Assembly: GCF_008806755.1 (NCBI RefSeq) | Contig: NZ_WAAU01000003.1 | Location: forward strand, 450,996 to 514,995 | Reading direction: 5' to 3' | Source: Tenacibaculum aiptasiae | Lineage (GTDB): Bacteria; Bacteroidota; Bacteroidia; Flavobacteriales; Flavobacteriaceae | DNA: 64,000 nt | Part shown: positions 52,419-61,678 of the stretch, piece after piece | Layout of the letters: each line of letters begins with the position of its first letter | Position numbering within the stretch: the first letter of the stretch is position 1 | Program-made: the position numbers and the translations under genes | Notes under the pieces: generated by a model | What the model was told of the DNA's origin: nothing | Seen by the model: only the letters and a program-made list of their open reading frames with translations | Databases searched by the model: none

Positions 52419-52433
52419 TGCAACTAAGTTGCA
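52419..52433. promoter_or_regulatory. Operator-like palindrome at the CxxC receptor promoter
   Basis: TGCAACT (52419-52425) and AGTTGCA (52427-52433) are perfect complements around one A. It lies 7 nt upstream of the -7 element, where a repressor would block the -33 region. The sequence differs from the DtxR-like palindrome nearby, so a second regulator, for example of the Fur/Zur type, may be involved. Confidence 0.45.
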
Positions 52434-52486
52434 ATTAAAAATTATTTGCACCACATGTAATATGTTTTTATGCAAATATAAAATAT

Positions 52487-52521
52487 TTTTTAGTCTTGTC
52501 TAAAAATTATTTTATCTAAAA
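52487..52521. promoter_or_regulatory. Two inverted repeats at the promoter of the DtxR-type gene
   Basis: TTTTTAG (52487-52493) pairs with CTAAAAA (52500-52506) around TCTTGT, and TTTTA (52510-52514) pairs with TAAAA (52517-52521) around TC. Both lie 10 to 44 nt upstream of the -7 element TATTTTTG. They are plausible autoregulatory sites for the regulator encoded next. Confidence 0.5.
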
Positions 52522-52530
52522 CAGAATTTG

Positions 52531-52538
52531 TATTTTTG
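52531..52538 (+). promoter_or_regulatory. -7 promoter element of the metal-uptake operon
   Basis: TATTTTTG, a full TAnnTTTG match, 19 nt before the chosen ATG at 52557. The in-frame TTG at 52536 lies inside it and is therefore not the start. Confidence 0.6.
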
Positions 52539-52556
52539 TTGAACCAAAAAAATAGA

Positions 52557-53213
52557 ATGTTTAGTCAGTCAGAAGAAAATTATATAAAAACAATTTATCA
52601 TTTAGCAGCAATATCTGATAAAGGAATTAGTACAAATGCTATAGCGAAGAAGTTAGCAACAAAAGCTTCTTCGGTAACAGATATGATTAAAAAGTTATCT
52701 GATAAGGAAGTGTTGGTTTATAAAAAGTATCAAGGAGTTACTTTAACAGATTTTGGAAAGAGAACAGCGGCTAATATTATACGTAAACATAGGTTGTGGG
52801 AAGTTTTCTTAGTACAAAAACTTAATTTTACTTGGGATGAAGTTCACGAGGTAGCCGAACAATTAGAACATATAAAATCGCCAAAGTTAATTGATGAATT
52901 GGATTCGTTTTTAGGTTATCCTAAGAGAGATCCACATGGGGACCCTATTCCTGATAAAGATGGGAATTTACCACAAATACAAAAGAGCTTGTTGTCTACA
53001 CTAGAGAAAAGTGAGAAAGGAGTTTGTGTAGGGGTAAATGATACTTCTTCTGAGTTTTTACGTTTTTTAGATAAACAAGAAATAGGTTTAGGAAAAAACA
53101 TAGAAGTTTTAGATAAAGAGCCTTTTGATGATTCGTTCCTAGTGAAAATAAACGGAAAGGAAATGACGATTTCAAACAAAGTGGCAAATAATATTTATAT
53201 ACAAAAAAGTTAA
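52557..53213 (+). CDS. DtxR/MntR-family metal-dependent transcriptional regulator
   Basis: 218 residues from the ATG at 52557. N-terminal winged helix at about 1-62 (YIKTIYHLAAISDKGISTNAIAKKL, VTDMIKKLSDKEVLVYKKYQGV), dimerisation and metal-binding domain at about 65-135 (IIRKHRLWEVFLVQKL, WDEVHEVAEQLEHI), and a C-terminal SH3-like FeoA-type domain at about 150-218. With Fe or Mn bound, such proteins repress metal uptake. It heads the ABC transporter operon (1-nt gap), and two palindromes lie at its promoter. The FeoA-type domain makes it closer in layout to DtxR than to the short Bacillus MntR. Confidence 0.93.
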   Translation: MFSQSEENYIKTIYHLAAISDKGISTNAIAKKLATKASSVTDMIKKLSDKEVLVYKKYQGVTLTDFGKRTAANIIRKHRLWEVFLVQKLNFTWDEVHEVAEQLEHIKSPKLIDELDSFLGYPKRDPHGDPIPDKDGNLPQIQKSLLSTLEKSEKGVCVGVNDTSSEFLRFLDKQEIGLGKNIEVLDKEPFDDSFLVKINGKEMTISNKVANNIYIQKS

Positions 53214-53214
53214 A

Positions 53215-54126
53215 ATGAAAAGAATAGTTGGCTTAATTGCAGTTTTAATACTGGTAAGTTGTAATAACAAGGTAAAAAAGAAAAACGATAAATTAAATGT
53301 TGTTACCACTACTACTATGATTACCGATTTGGTAAAAAACATAGGAGGAGATAAAATTGAAGTGAATGGTTTAATGGGAGCAGGTGTTGATCCTCATTTA
53401 TATAAAGCAAGTGAAGGAGATGTGTCCAAGCTGTTCAATGCAGATGTGGTTATTTATAATGGATTGCATTTAGAAGGAAAGCTAGAGGAAGTTTTCGAAA
53501 AGATGAAGCATCAAAATAAAAAAACAATTACTGTTTCTGATATTATAGATAAAAGTACTTTGATAGGATCTGAAGCTTTTGCATCAAATTATGATCCACA
53601 CATATGGTTTGATATTAATAATTGGATAAAGATTACATCATATGTGGTTGATAAACTATCAGTTCTAGATTCTAAAAATGCAGCGTTTTACAAAAGTAAT
53701 GGAGAAGAATATTTAAATAAATTAAAGGAGTTGAATCAAAATATTAGTGCAAAAATAAATGAGTTACCAATAGATAAAAGAATATTAGTTACAGCTCATG
53801 ATGCATTTAATTATTTTGGAAGGCAGCATAAATTTAATGTTGTAGGATTACAAGGCTTATCAACAGCAACTGAGGCTGGAGTTCAAGATGTGCAAAAATT
53901 AGCAAAGTTTATTATAGATAATGATGTTAAAGCCATTTTTGTAGAAAGTTCAGTTCCTAAAAGAACTATAGAAGCTTTGCAAGAAGCAGTAAAGTCAAAA
54001 GGAAAAGAAGTTGCAATAGGAGGAACATTATATTCTGATGCATTAGGAAATGCAGGAACAAAAGAAGGGACTTATATCGGTATGTATAAAACCAATGTAA
54101 ATACCATAATAGATGCATTGAAATAG
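53215..54126 (+). CDS. Metal ABC transporter substrate-binding lipoprotein, probably manganese type
   Basis: 303 residues of the cluster A-I (TroA/PsaA/ZnuA) family with a lipoprotein signal (ILVSCNNK, Cys about 16). Likely metal ligands: His in GVDPHLYKA (about 61), His in YDPHIWFD (about 127), Glu in IFVESSVPK (about 240) and Asp in LYSDALG (about 275). This H-H-E-D pattern and the lack of a His-rich loop match manganese-binding PsaA more than zinc-binding ZnuA. The link to a DtxR-type regulator supports Mn or Fe. Located on the periplasmic face of the inner membrane. Confidence 0.9.
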   Translation: MKRIVGLIAVLILVSCNNKVKKKNDKLNVVTTTTMITDLVKNIGGDKIEVNGLMGAGVDPHLYKASEGDVSKLFNADVVIYNGLHLEGKLEEVFEKMKHQNKKTITVSDIIDKSTLIGSEAFASNYDPHIWFDINNWIKITSYVVDKLSVLDSKNAAFYKSNGEEYLNKLKELNQNISAKINELPIDKRILVTAHDAFNYFGRQHKFNVVGLQGLSTATEAGVQDVQKLAKFIIDNDVKAIFVESSVPKRTIEALQEAVKSKGKEVAIGGTLYSDALGNAGTKEGTYIGMYKTNVNTIIDALK

Positions 54127-54127
54127 T

Positions 54128-54865
54128 ATGGAAACAAAATATGCAGTAACAGTAGATGATTTAACAGTAGCTTATAATTATAAACCTGTACTTTGGGATA
54201 TTGACTTAGCTATTCCAGAAGGAGTTTTAATGGCAATTGTTGGCCCAAATGGAGCAGGAAAATCTACTTTAATAAAATCGATCTTAGGGATTATAAATCC
54301 AATTGCTGGAAGTGTTTCTGTATATGGAAAATCATACGAGAAGCAGCGAAAGTTGGTGGCTTATGTTCCTCAAAAAGGTAGTGTAGATTGGGATTTCCCG
54401 ACAACAGCATTAGATGTTGTAATGATGGGAACCTATGGAAGTTTAGGATGGATTAAAAGACCAGGGGGAGCTCAAAAGAAAGCAGCATTAGAAGCACTTG
54501 AAAAAGTAGGAATGCTGCCATTTAAAAACAGGCAAATATCTCAACTTTCAGGAGGGCAACAACAACGTGTTTTTTTAGCAAGAGCTTTAGTACAAAATGC
54601 TTCAATTTATTTTATGGATGAACCATTTCAGGGTGTAGATGCAACTACAGAAATAGCAATAATTAATATACTGAAAGAGTTGCGTAAGGCTGGAAAAACC
54701 GTAGTTGTAGTACATCATGATTTGCAGACAGTTCCTGAATATTTTGATTGGGTAACTTTTCTGAATGTTAAGAAAATTGCTACTGGTCCTGTTAAAGAAA
54801 TATTCAATGATGATAACTTAACCAAGACTTACGGAATTAATTATAAAGTAAGTGTGCAGCAATAA
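54128..54865 (+). CDS. Metal ABC transporter ATP-binding protein
   Basis: 245 residues with Walker [10 protein letters not shown] (about 39-47), Q-loop VPQKGSVDW, the ABC signature LSGGQQQR (about 140-147), Walker [12 protein letters not shown] (about 163-173) and the switch His in VVVHHDL. It powers the permeases encoded next. One nt separates it from the binding-protein gene and its stop overlaps the next start codon. Confidence 0.94.
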   Translation: METKYAVTVDDLTVAYNYKPVLWDIDLAIPEGVLMAIVGPNGAGKSTLIKSILGIINPIAGSVSVYGKSYEKQRKLVAYVPQKGSVDWDFPTTALDVVMMGTYGSLGWIKRPGGAQKKAALEALEKVGMLPFKNRQISQLSGGQQQRVFLARALVQNASIYFMDEPFQGVDATTEIAIINILKELRKAGKTVVVVHHDLQTVPEYFDWVTFLNVKKIATGPVKEIFNDDNLTKTYGINYKVSVQQ

Positions 54866-55989
54866 TGGATTTACAAGAATATTTTAAACTCGTTTTTTCC
54901 GATTATACACTTCGTACTATAACAATTGGTACAGCAATTTTGGGAGCTATCTGTGGAATGTTAGGAAGTTTTGCTGTATTAAGAAAACAAAGTTTATTGG
55001 GCGATGCAATTTCTCACGCATCTTTACCAGGAATTGCAATAGCGTTTTTAATTACAGGAACAAAAGATACAAATGTGTTATTGTTAGGAGCATTGATTAG
55101 TGGTCTTATTGGTGCTTTTTGGATTCGCGGAATCGTTAGAAATACACATTTAAAAACAGATACGGCTTTAGGGTTAATTCTTTCGGTGTTTTTTGGATTT
55201 GGAATGTTGTTGTTGACATTTATTCAGAAGCAACCCAATGCAAATCAATCTGGTTTAGATAAGTTTTTATTTGGACAAGCAGCAACATTATTAGTTAAGG
55301 ATGTTTGGTTTATGGTAATTGTTACTGGGGTTTGTTTACTAGTGTTGTTACTTTTTTGGAAAGAGTTTAAATTACTATTATTTGATGCAGATTATGCAAA
55401 AACCTTAGGTTTCAATATAAAATTTATAGATGCTTTAATTACTGGTTTTATTGTTTTAGCTATTGTTTTAGGATTGCAAACAGTAGGAGTAGTTTTAATG
55501 AGTGCTATGTTATTGGCACCAGCTGCTGCTGCAAGGCAATGGACAAATAGTTTAAGTACTATGGTAATACTAGCAGCAGTTTTTGGTTTACTAGCAGGTG
55601 TTGTTGGAACTGGGATTAGTGCAAGTCAGTCCAATTTATCAACAGGCCCAGTAATAGTGTTAGTAGCAGCAATATTTGTAGTTATTTCATTTATTTTTTC
55701 ACCAACAAGAGGTTTGTTATTTCGTCAAATACGTTTTTTAAAAAACCGACGCGATTTGAAATTGCACAAAACACTATCTTTTATGTTTGATTTAGTAAAA
55801 ACTCATGAAGATAAATCACATCCGCATGCCGTAAAAATTCTAAATAACTTTCAGGGATATACAAGAGGAACTTTAAAAAAGTTAGAAGAGAAAAAGTATA
55901 TCAAAGTTGAAGGTAAAATGTGGTCAATGACAGAAGAAGGTTATCAATTTGCTGAAAACTTATATAATCAAAATATAGAAAATGAGTAG
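54865..55989 (+). CDS. Metal ABC transporter permease with C-terminal winged-helix-like domain
   Basis: 374 residues. Residues about 1-285 are an ABC-3 permease with eight or nine membrane segments (LGSFAVLRKQSLLGDAISHASLPGIA, motif LQTVGVVLMSAMLLAPAAAARQW). Residues about 295-374 form a soluble domain with KLHKTLSFMFDLVKTHEDKS, FQGYTRGTLKKLEEKKYIKVEG and the wing WSMTEEGYQFAENLY, like a DtxR-type winged helix. Similar permease-repressor fusions (YtgCR) are known in Chlamydia. The start codon overlaps the ATPase stop and the stop overlaps the next gene by 8 nt. Confidence 0.92.
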   Translation: MDLQEYFKLVFSDYTLRTITIGTAILGAICGMLGSFAVLRKQSLLGDAISHASLPGIAIAFLITGTKDTNVLLLGALISGLIGAFWIRGIVRNTHLKTDTALGLILSVFFGFGMLLLTFIQKQPNANQSGLDKFLFGQAATLLVKDVWFMVIVTGVCLLVLLLFWKEFKLLLFDADYAKTLGFNIKFIDALITGFIVLAIVLGLQTVGVVLMSAMLLAPAAAARQWTNSLSTMVILAAVFGLLAGVVGTGISASQSNLSTGPVIVLVAAIFVVISFIFSPTRGLLFRQIRFLKNRRDLKLHKTLSFMFDLVKTHEDKSHPHAVKILNNFQGYTRGTLKKLEEKKYIKVEGKMWSMTEEGYQFAENLYNQNIENE

Positions 55990-57142
55990 TGCTCAGATAG
56001 AAATACAATTAATAGCAAGCTTAGTGGCAATTGCCTGTGCAATACCTGGAGTGTTCTTAGTACTAAGAAAAATGGCATTGATTAGTGATGCTATAAGTCA
56101 TTCTATTTTGCCAGGGTTGGTAATTGGTTTTTTTATTACACACGATTTAAATTCTCCATTACTTATTTTAATGGGAGCTTTGTCAGGAATAATAACGGTT
56201 GTCTTAGTGGAATATATCCAAAAAACAAAACTAGTTAAAGAAGATACAGCAATTGGATTAGTGTTTCCTGCATTATTTAGTATAGGTGTACTTTTAATAG
56301 CTAAAAATGCAAACGATGTTCATTTAGATGTTGATGCAGTTTTGTTAGGTGAATTAGCTTTTGCACCTTTTGATAGACTAATAGTCAATGATGTGGATTT
56401 GGGGCCAAAATCGTTATGGATAATTGGTACTATTTTATTAATTACATTAGGTCTTTTGTTAGCTTTTTTTAAAGAGCTAAAAGTAAGTACTTTCGATAAA
56501 GGATTGGCAACAGCATTAGGTTTTTCACCAGCAATACTTCATTATGGATTGATGAGTGTAGCATCTATAACAACAGTTGGAGCATTTGATGCGGTGGGGG
56601 CAATTTTGGTAGTTGCTTTAATGATTGCACCGGCTGCTACTGCTTATTTATTAACTAACGATTTAAAAAAGATGTTAGTGTTATCTGTTGTCTTTGGAGT
56701 ATTGTCGGCAATTATTGGTTATTGGGTTGCACATTGGTTAGACGCTTCTATATCTGGATCAATGACAACCATTTTAGGAGTTGTTTTTCTAATGGTGTAT
56801 TTGTTTGCACCTAATAAAGGCTTAATTTCTGTTTTGTATAGAAATAAGCAACAACAAAAAGAAGTACAGTTACTTACTTTTTTACTGCACTTAAATAATC
56901 ATAGCGAAGAAAGAGAAAGACATATAAATCATTTAAATGAACATATCAATTGGCATAAAGTTAAAGCTAAATCTATTGTGGAATTAGCAGAGAAAAACAA
57001 TATGATTTTGATAGAAAATAAAATTATATCGCTGACAGAAAAGGGAAAGGCCTTTACAGAGAAAGCAATAGATTATATCATAACAAATGATGATTCTGAA
57101 ATAGAATCAATGAAAAAAGATTTCTTTTTGTTTAGAGGATAA
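55982..57142 (+). CDS. Second metal ABC transporter permease with C-terminal helix-rich extension
   Basis: 386 residues. Residues about 1-285 are an ABC-3 permease (VFLVLRKMALISDAISHSILPGLVIG and VGAFDAVGAILVVALMIAPAATAYL). Residues about 295-386 are soluble and have the same layout as the tail of the previous permease: a helix with LLTFLLHLNNHSEERERH, a second helix KAKSIVELAEKNNMILIE and a wing-like ISLTEKGKAFTEKAIDY. A paired two-permease arrangement resembles TroC-TroD. It closes the operon. Confidence 0.9.
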   Translation: MSSAQIEIQLIASLVAIACAIPGVFLVLRKMALISDAISHSILPGLVIGFFITHDLNSPLLILMGALSGIITVVLVEYIQKTKLVKEDTAIGLVFPALFSIGVLLIAKNANDVHLDVDAVLLGELAFAPFDRLIVNDVDLGPKSLWIIGTILLITLGLLLAFFKELKVSTFDKGLATALGFSPAILHYGLMSVASITTVGAFDAVGAILVVALMIAPAATAYLLTNDLKKMLVLSVVFGVLSAIIGYWVAHWLDASISGSMTTILGVVFLMVYLFAPNKGLISVLYRNKQQQKEVQLLTFLLHLNNHSEERERHINHLNEHINWHKVKAKSIVELAEKNNMILIENKIISLTEKGKAFTEKAIDYIITNDDSEIESMKKDFFLFRG

Positions 57143-57193
57143 AAACAAAGGAACTTTATGTAAATTCGTGCAATTAGCATCTAAAAAATAATT

Positions 57194-60100
57194 GTGCAAG
57201 AAGTATCAACATTTCAGGTATATAACGCATCAGCAGGAAGCGGAAAGACTTTTACATTAGTAAAAGAATACTTAAAAGTATTGTTAAATTCTAATGATAT
57301 TTTTCGTTTTCAAAAAGTACTAGCCATAACTTTTACAAACAAAGCTGCTGGAGAGATGAAAGAACGTGTATTGGAAAATTTACACGATTTTTCAGAGGGA
57401 ATAGAAAATGATTTGTTCCAACTAATAATTAATGAAATACCAGTTGAGAAATCAATTATCCAAGAAAGGAGTAAAAAAATTATAGAAGCAATTCTACAGA
57501 ATTATTCAGCTTTTTCAATAACTACAATTGATAGTTTTACTCATAAAATAATAAAAAGCTTTGCATATGACTTAGGGCTGTCTTTAAATTTTGAAGTTGA
57601 AATGGATGCGATTTCACTGTTGAATGAAGCAGTTGATATTTTAATTTCTAAAATTGGAACAGATAAAGATTTAACGAAATTATTAATTGATTTTTCTTTA
57701 GATAAAGCGGATGATGATAAATCATGGGATATTTCAAGAGAACTAAGCGAGTTTTCTAGAATTTTATTAAACGAAGATGACACAAAACATTTTAGACAAC
57801 TAACAGATAAAAAATTAGAAGACTTTACAGGGCTAAAAAATAAGTTGTCAAAACATGAAAAAGAGATAAAAGAAAATTTGCAAGAAATTGGAAATAAAGG
57901 TTTGCAAATTATAGAAGAAGCTCAATTAAGTCATAAAGATTTTTATAGATCAATGTTACCTAATCATTTTGTAGCATTGTCTGAAAGTCCTGATAAAGCA
58001 AAGTTTTTTGAAGATTCGAAACTTAGAGAAAGAATAGAAGAGAATAATTTTTATTCGAAATCTAAATCAGATGACATTAAAACGACTATAGAAGGAATTT
58101 TACCAGAATTACTAAATCTATATATGCAATCAGAGAAGTTGTATCAACAACATTTATTGAATAAGCTGGTATTAAAAAGTATCATTCCTTTGGCGGTTTT
58201 AAATTATATAAACTTAGAATTAACAGAAATAAAAGAAGAAAACAATCTTCGTTTAAATGCAGAGTTTAATCAATTAATATCTGATAATATAAAAGACCAA
58301 CCAGCACCGTTTATTTATGAAAGAATTGGTCAGCGATTTATGCATTATTTTATTGATGAAATGCAAGATACATCTGTATTGCAGTGGCAAAACTTAATTC
58401 CCTTAATAAATAATGCATTGTCTCAAGAAAATGCAAGTTTACTATTGGTAGGAGATGGAAAACAAGCTATTTATCGTTGGCGTGGAGGTAAAGCAGAGCA
58501 GTTTATAAACTTAGGGTCAGAAAAAGGAAATCCATTTTATATACCAAAAGAAGTAAAAACATTAGAAAGAAACTATAGGAGTTTTTCAGAGGTAGTAAAT
58601 TTTAATAATTCATTTTTTCAACATACGGCAAACTTTCTTCAAAATGAAGATTATAAACAATTGTTTGTTGAAGGAAATAAGCAAGAGGAGAACTCAAAAA
58701 AAGGTGGTTTTGTTTCAATATCTTTTTTAGAAAAGGAAGAAGAAAAAGAAAATGAACAGATAAAATACCCAAAGAAAGTTTTGGAAATCATTCGAAGTTT
58801 AGAAGATGATTTCTTGTTGAATGAGATTTGTGTGTTGGTGAGAAAAAAAAAAGATGGAATAGCGGTAGCCAATTATTTATCGGAAAATGGGATTAATATT
58901 ATTTCTTCAGAAACATTGTTGTTGCAAAATAGTACCAAGGTTAATTTTATAGTTAACATATTACGTGTACTTCAATATTCAAATGATAAAGAAACTTTGT
59001 TAGAAGTCTTGTATTTTTTGCATAATCATTTAAAGTTTGAAAAAGACAAACATTCATTTATTTCGGAGTTTATTCATCAGTCAAATGAAACAATATTTCA
59101 AAATTTAAAAGACTATGGGATTTTATTTGAGTTATCAACTTTTCATCAATTACCTTTTTATGAAAAAGTAGAAGAAATAATTCGAAGTTTTAAATTAATC
59201 AATTCATCAGATGCTTATGTTCAGTTTTTTTTAGATGTTGTATTGGAGCAACAAAGAAAAGGAACTAGCATTCAAGAGTTTTTAGAGTTTTGGGAAGAGA
59301 AAAAACAGAATCTGAGTATAGTAGTGCCAGAAAGTGGTAATGCAGTACAAGTAATGACAATTCATAAATCTAAAGGGCTGGAGTTTCCAGTAGTTATTTT
59401 TCCTTATGATTTGGATATTTATCGTCAAATAAATCCAAAGATTTGGTTAAATGAATTGCCAGAAAATTTTAATGGTTTTAACGAGTTGTTAGTTCCATTT
59501 AGTAAAGATTTGAGTTATTTAAATACAACTGGAGCAGAAATTTATAATAATCAGCGAGAGGAATTAGAATTAGATAACTTTAATTTGTTGTATGTAGCCT
59601 TAACAAGACCAGTTGAACAGCTACATATTATAACAGAAAAAAGAATTTCAAAAACAGGAGAGAATACAAATTACTATTCTGGTATTTTCATTAACTATTT
59701 GAAGAAAATAGAAGAATGGAAAGAAGATGAATTAGAGTATTCTTTTGGAGATAGAGAAAGGCTTATAAAAAAAGAAAAAGAGTTGTCTTCAACAAATATT
59801 CAAGAAGCATTTATTTCAACATCTTGGAAAGAACACAATATTCAGATGTTGGCGAGTGCTTCAAAATTATGGAATACAGAACAGGAAGAAGCTATCAAAT
59901 TCGGTAATCTTATTCATGAGGTTATGTCAAAAATAATAATAAAAGAAGATGTTGGTAAAGTAATAAATCAATATGTTCAGCAGGGAATTATTGATAATAA
60001 AGATTCAGGGTTTATAAAAGAAGATATAAATAGAATCGTAAATCACCCATTATTAGAAGTATATTTCTCAGAAAATATAATAGTTTATAATGAAAGAGAA

Positions 60101-60316
60101 ATTGTTGATGTAGATAATCAAATTATGATTCCTGACCGACTGGTTTTTGATGAAAAAGGAGAAATTATAATTATAGATTACAAAACAGGTAAGCCTTCCA
60201 AAAGCTATCATCAACAATTGTTGAGGTATCAACGAGTATTAAAATCTATGGGATATGTAGTAAAGAAAAAGCTACTCATATATATTAATGAAAAAAATTT
60301 GATTGAAGAAGTTTAA
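57194..60316 (+). CDS. UvrD/AddA-type helicase-nuclease
   Basis: 1040 residues from a GTG start at 57194. Superfamily I helicase motifs: Walker A ASAGSGKT (12-19), AITFTNKAAGEMKERV, the DEMQDTSVLQW motif II, VGDGKQAIYRWRGG, MTIHKSKGLEFPVVIFP and VALTRPVEQLHI. The C-terminal part (about 910-1040) is a PD-(D/E)xK nuclease: GNLIHEVMSK, PDRLVFDEKGE, IIDYKTGK and QQLLRYQ. This is the AddA/RecB type used for resecting double-strand breaks. The AddB-type partner is not in the window. There is a 51-nt gap after the transporter operon. Confidence 0.9.
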   Translation: MQEVSTFQVYNASAGSGKTFTLVKEYLKVLLNSNDIFRFQKVLAITFTNKAAGEMKERVLENLHDFSEGIENDLFQLIINEIPVEKSIIQERSKKIIEAILQNYSAFSITTIDSFTHKIIKSFAYDLGLSLNFEVEMDAISLLNEAVDILISKIGTDKDLTKLLIDFSLDKADDDKSWDISRELSEFSRILLNEDDTKHFRQLTDKKLEDFTGLKNKLSKHEKEIKENLQEIGNKGLQIIEEAQLSHKDFYRSMLPNHFVALSESPDKAKFFEDSKLRERIEENNFYSKSKSDDIKTTIEGILPELLNLYMQSEKLYQQHLLNKLVLKSIIPLAVLNYINLELTEIKEENNLRLNAEFNQLISDNIKDQPAPFIYERIGQRFMHYFIDEMQDTSVLQWQNLIPLINNALSQENASLLLVGDGKQAIYRWRGGKAEQFINLGSEKGNPFYIPKEVKTLERNYRSFSEVVNFNNSFFQHTANFLQNEDYKQLFVEGNKQEENSKKGGFVSISFLEKEEEKENEQIKYPKKVLEIIRSLEDDFLLNEICVLVRKKKDGIAVANYLSENGINIISSETLLLQNSTKVNFIVNILRVLQYSNDKETLLEVLYFLHNHLKFEKDKHSFISEFIHQSNETIFQNLKDYGILFELSTFHQLPFYEKVEEIIRSFKLINSSDAYVQFFLDVVLEQQRKGTSIQEFLEFWEEKKQNLSIVVPESGNAVQVMTIHKSKGLEFPVVIFPYDLDIYRQINPKIWLNELPENFNGFNELLVPFSKDLSYLNTTGAEIYNNQREELELDNFNLLYVALTRPVEQLHIITEKRISKTGENTNYYSGIFINYLKKIEEWKEDELEYSFGDRERLIKKEKELSSTNIQEAFISTSWKEHNIQMLASASKLWNTEQEEAIKFGNLIHEVMSKIIIKEDVGKVINQYVQQGIIDNKDSGFIKEDINRIVNHPLLEVYFSENIIVYNEREIVDVDNQIMIPDRLVFDEKGEIIIIDYKTGKPSKSYHQQLLRYQRVLKSMGYVVKKKLLIYINEKNLIEEV

Positions 60317-60328
60317 GAATTAACTTTG
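60298..60328 (+). promoter_or_regulatory. Promoter of kbl
   Basis: TTTG (60298-60301) and TAACTTTG (60321-60328) are 19 nt apart, an ideal match to both Bacteroidota promoter elements. The upstream element lies within the last codons of the helicase gene. Start codon at 60365. Confidence 0.65.
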
Positions 60329-60364
60329 ACCATTTAAAAAGCAAACAACTTTCAAACATAAATT

Positions 60365-61558
60365 ATGTACGGAAAAATAAAAGAACAATTACAGCAAGAA
60401 ATTCAAGATATTAAAGATGCTGGATTGTATAAATCTGAACGAATTATTACATCATCACAAGATGCAGTAATTAAAGTTTCAACAGGAGAAGAAGTAATTA
60501 ACTTTTGTGCAAATAATTATTTAGGGTTGTCAAACCACCCAGAGGTAATTCAGGCAGCGAAAGATACAATGGATACTCATGGATTTGGAATGTCTTCAGT
60601 ACGATTTATTTGCGGAACTCAAGATATCCATAAAGATTTAGAAAAAAAGATAGCAGATTTTTATACAACAGAAGATACTATTTTATATGCAGCAGCTTTT
60701 GATGCAAACGGAGGAGTTTTTGAGCCTTTATTAACAAAAGAAGATGCTATTATATCTGATAGTTTAAATCATGCTTCAATTATTGATGGAGTTCGTTTGT
60801 GTAAAGCAGCAAGATACCGTTATGCAAATAATGATATGGCTTCGTTAGAAGAACAATTAATAGAAGCAAATAAACATAACCATAGATTTAAAATCATAGT
60901 AACGGATGGTGTTTTTTCTATGGATGGAATTGTAGCTAAATTAGATGAAATTTGTGATTTAGCAGATAAGTATGATGCGTTAGTAATGGTTGATGAATGT
61001 CATGCAGCAGGGTTTATTGGAAAAACAGGAAGAGGTACTGTAGAACTGAAAAACGTAATGGATCGTGTAGATATAGTTACAGGAACATTAGGAAAAGCTC
61101 TTGGGGGAGCAATGGGAGGTTATACTACAGGTAAAAAAGAAATTATTGAAATCTTACGTCAACGCTCACGTCCATATTTATTTTCAAATTCATTAGCGCC
61201 AGCAATTGTAGGAGCTTCTTTAAAAGTATTTGATTTGTTGTCAAATGATACTACTTTAAGAGATAAATTAGAGTGGAATACAAATTATTTCAGAACAGAA
61301 ATGGAGAGTGCCGGTTTTGATTTAGTTGGTGCAGATGCTGCAATTGTACCTGTAATGTTATACGATGCTAAGTTATCACAAGTAATGGCTAATAAACTAT
61401 TAGAAGAAGGAATTTATGTGATTGGATTTTTCTATCCGGTAGTGCCAAAAGAACAAGCTAGAATAAGAGTTCAATTATCAGCAGCACACGAAAAAGAGCA
61501 CATAGATAAAGCTGTAAATGCTTTTGTTAGAGTAGGAAAAGAGTTAAATGTGATATAA
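60365..61558 (+). CDS. kbl: Glycine C-acetyltransferase (2-amino-3-ketobutyrate CoA ligase)
   Basis: 397 residues of the alpha-oxoamine synthase family. The PLP lysine is in [15 protein letters not shown] (about residue 243); further motifs are [16 protein letters not shown] (about 44-59), [36 protein letters not shown] and [18 protein letters not shown]. The enzyme cleaves 2-amino-3-ketobutyrate with CoA to glycine and acetyl-CoA in threonine breakdown. The full length agrees with Kbl. No threonine dehydrogenase gene is seen nearby. Confidence 0.94.
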   Translation: MYGKIKEQLQQEIQDIKDAGLYKSERIITSSQDAVIKVSTGEEVINFCANNYLGLSNHPEVIQAAKDTMDTHGFGMSSVRFICGTQDIHKDLEKKIADFYTTEDTILYAAAFDANGGVFEPLLTKEDAIISDSLNHASIIDGVRLCKAARYRYANNDMASLEEQLIEANKHNHRFKIIVTDGVFSMDGIVAKLDEICDLADKYDALVMVDECHAAGFIGKTGRGTVELKNVMDRVDIVTGTLGKALGGAMGGYTTGKKEIIEILRQRSRPYLFSNSLAPAIVGASLKVFDLLSNDTTLRDKLEWNTNYFRTEMESAGFDLVGADAAIVPVMLYDAKLSQVMANKLLEEGIYVIGFFYPVVPKEQARIRVQLSAAHEKEHIDKAVNAFVRVGKELNVI

Positions 61559-61576
61559 AGATATTAAGGTAAAAAC

Positions 61577-61606
61577 TTGTATTTATTATAAGTTTTTGTA
61601 GATTTG
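61577..61606 (+). promoter_or_regulatory. Promoter of the OmpA-family gene
   Basis: TTG (61577-61579) and TAGATTTG (61599-61606) lie 19 nt apart, a good match to both elements. The leader to the ATG at 61679 is about 65 nt and A+T-rich, as expected for a strongly expressed outer-membrane protein. Confidence 0.68.
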
Positions 61607-61678
61607 CTTTTGTAAATAAGTTTTAACAACTTACATTTGCGCTATATATAAACGAACTTTTAATTTAAATTTTTAATA

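Noticed and set aside
52386..52475. Longer start for the CxxC receptor gene
   Set aside because: The added 30 codons run through the promoter and operator-like palindrome; the later ATG starts the signal peptide.
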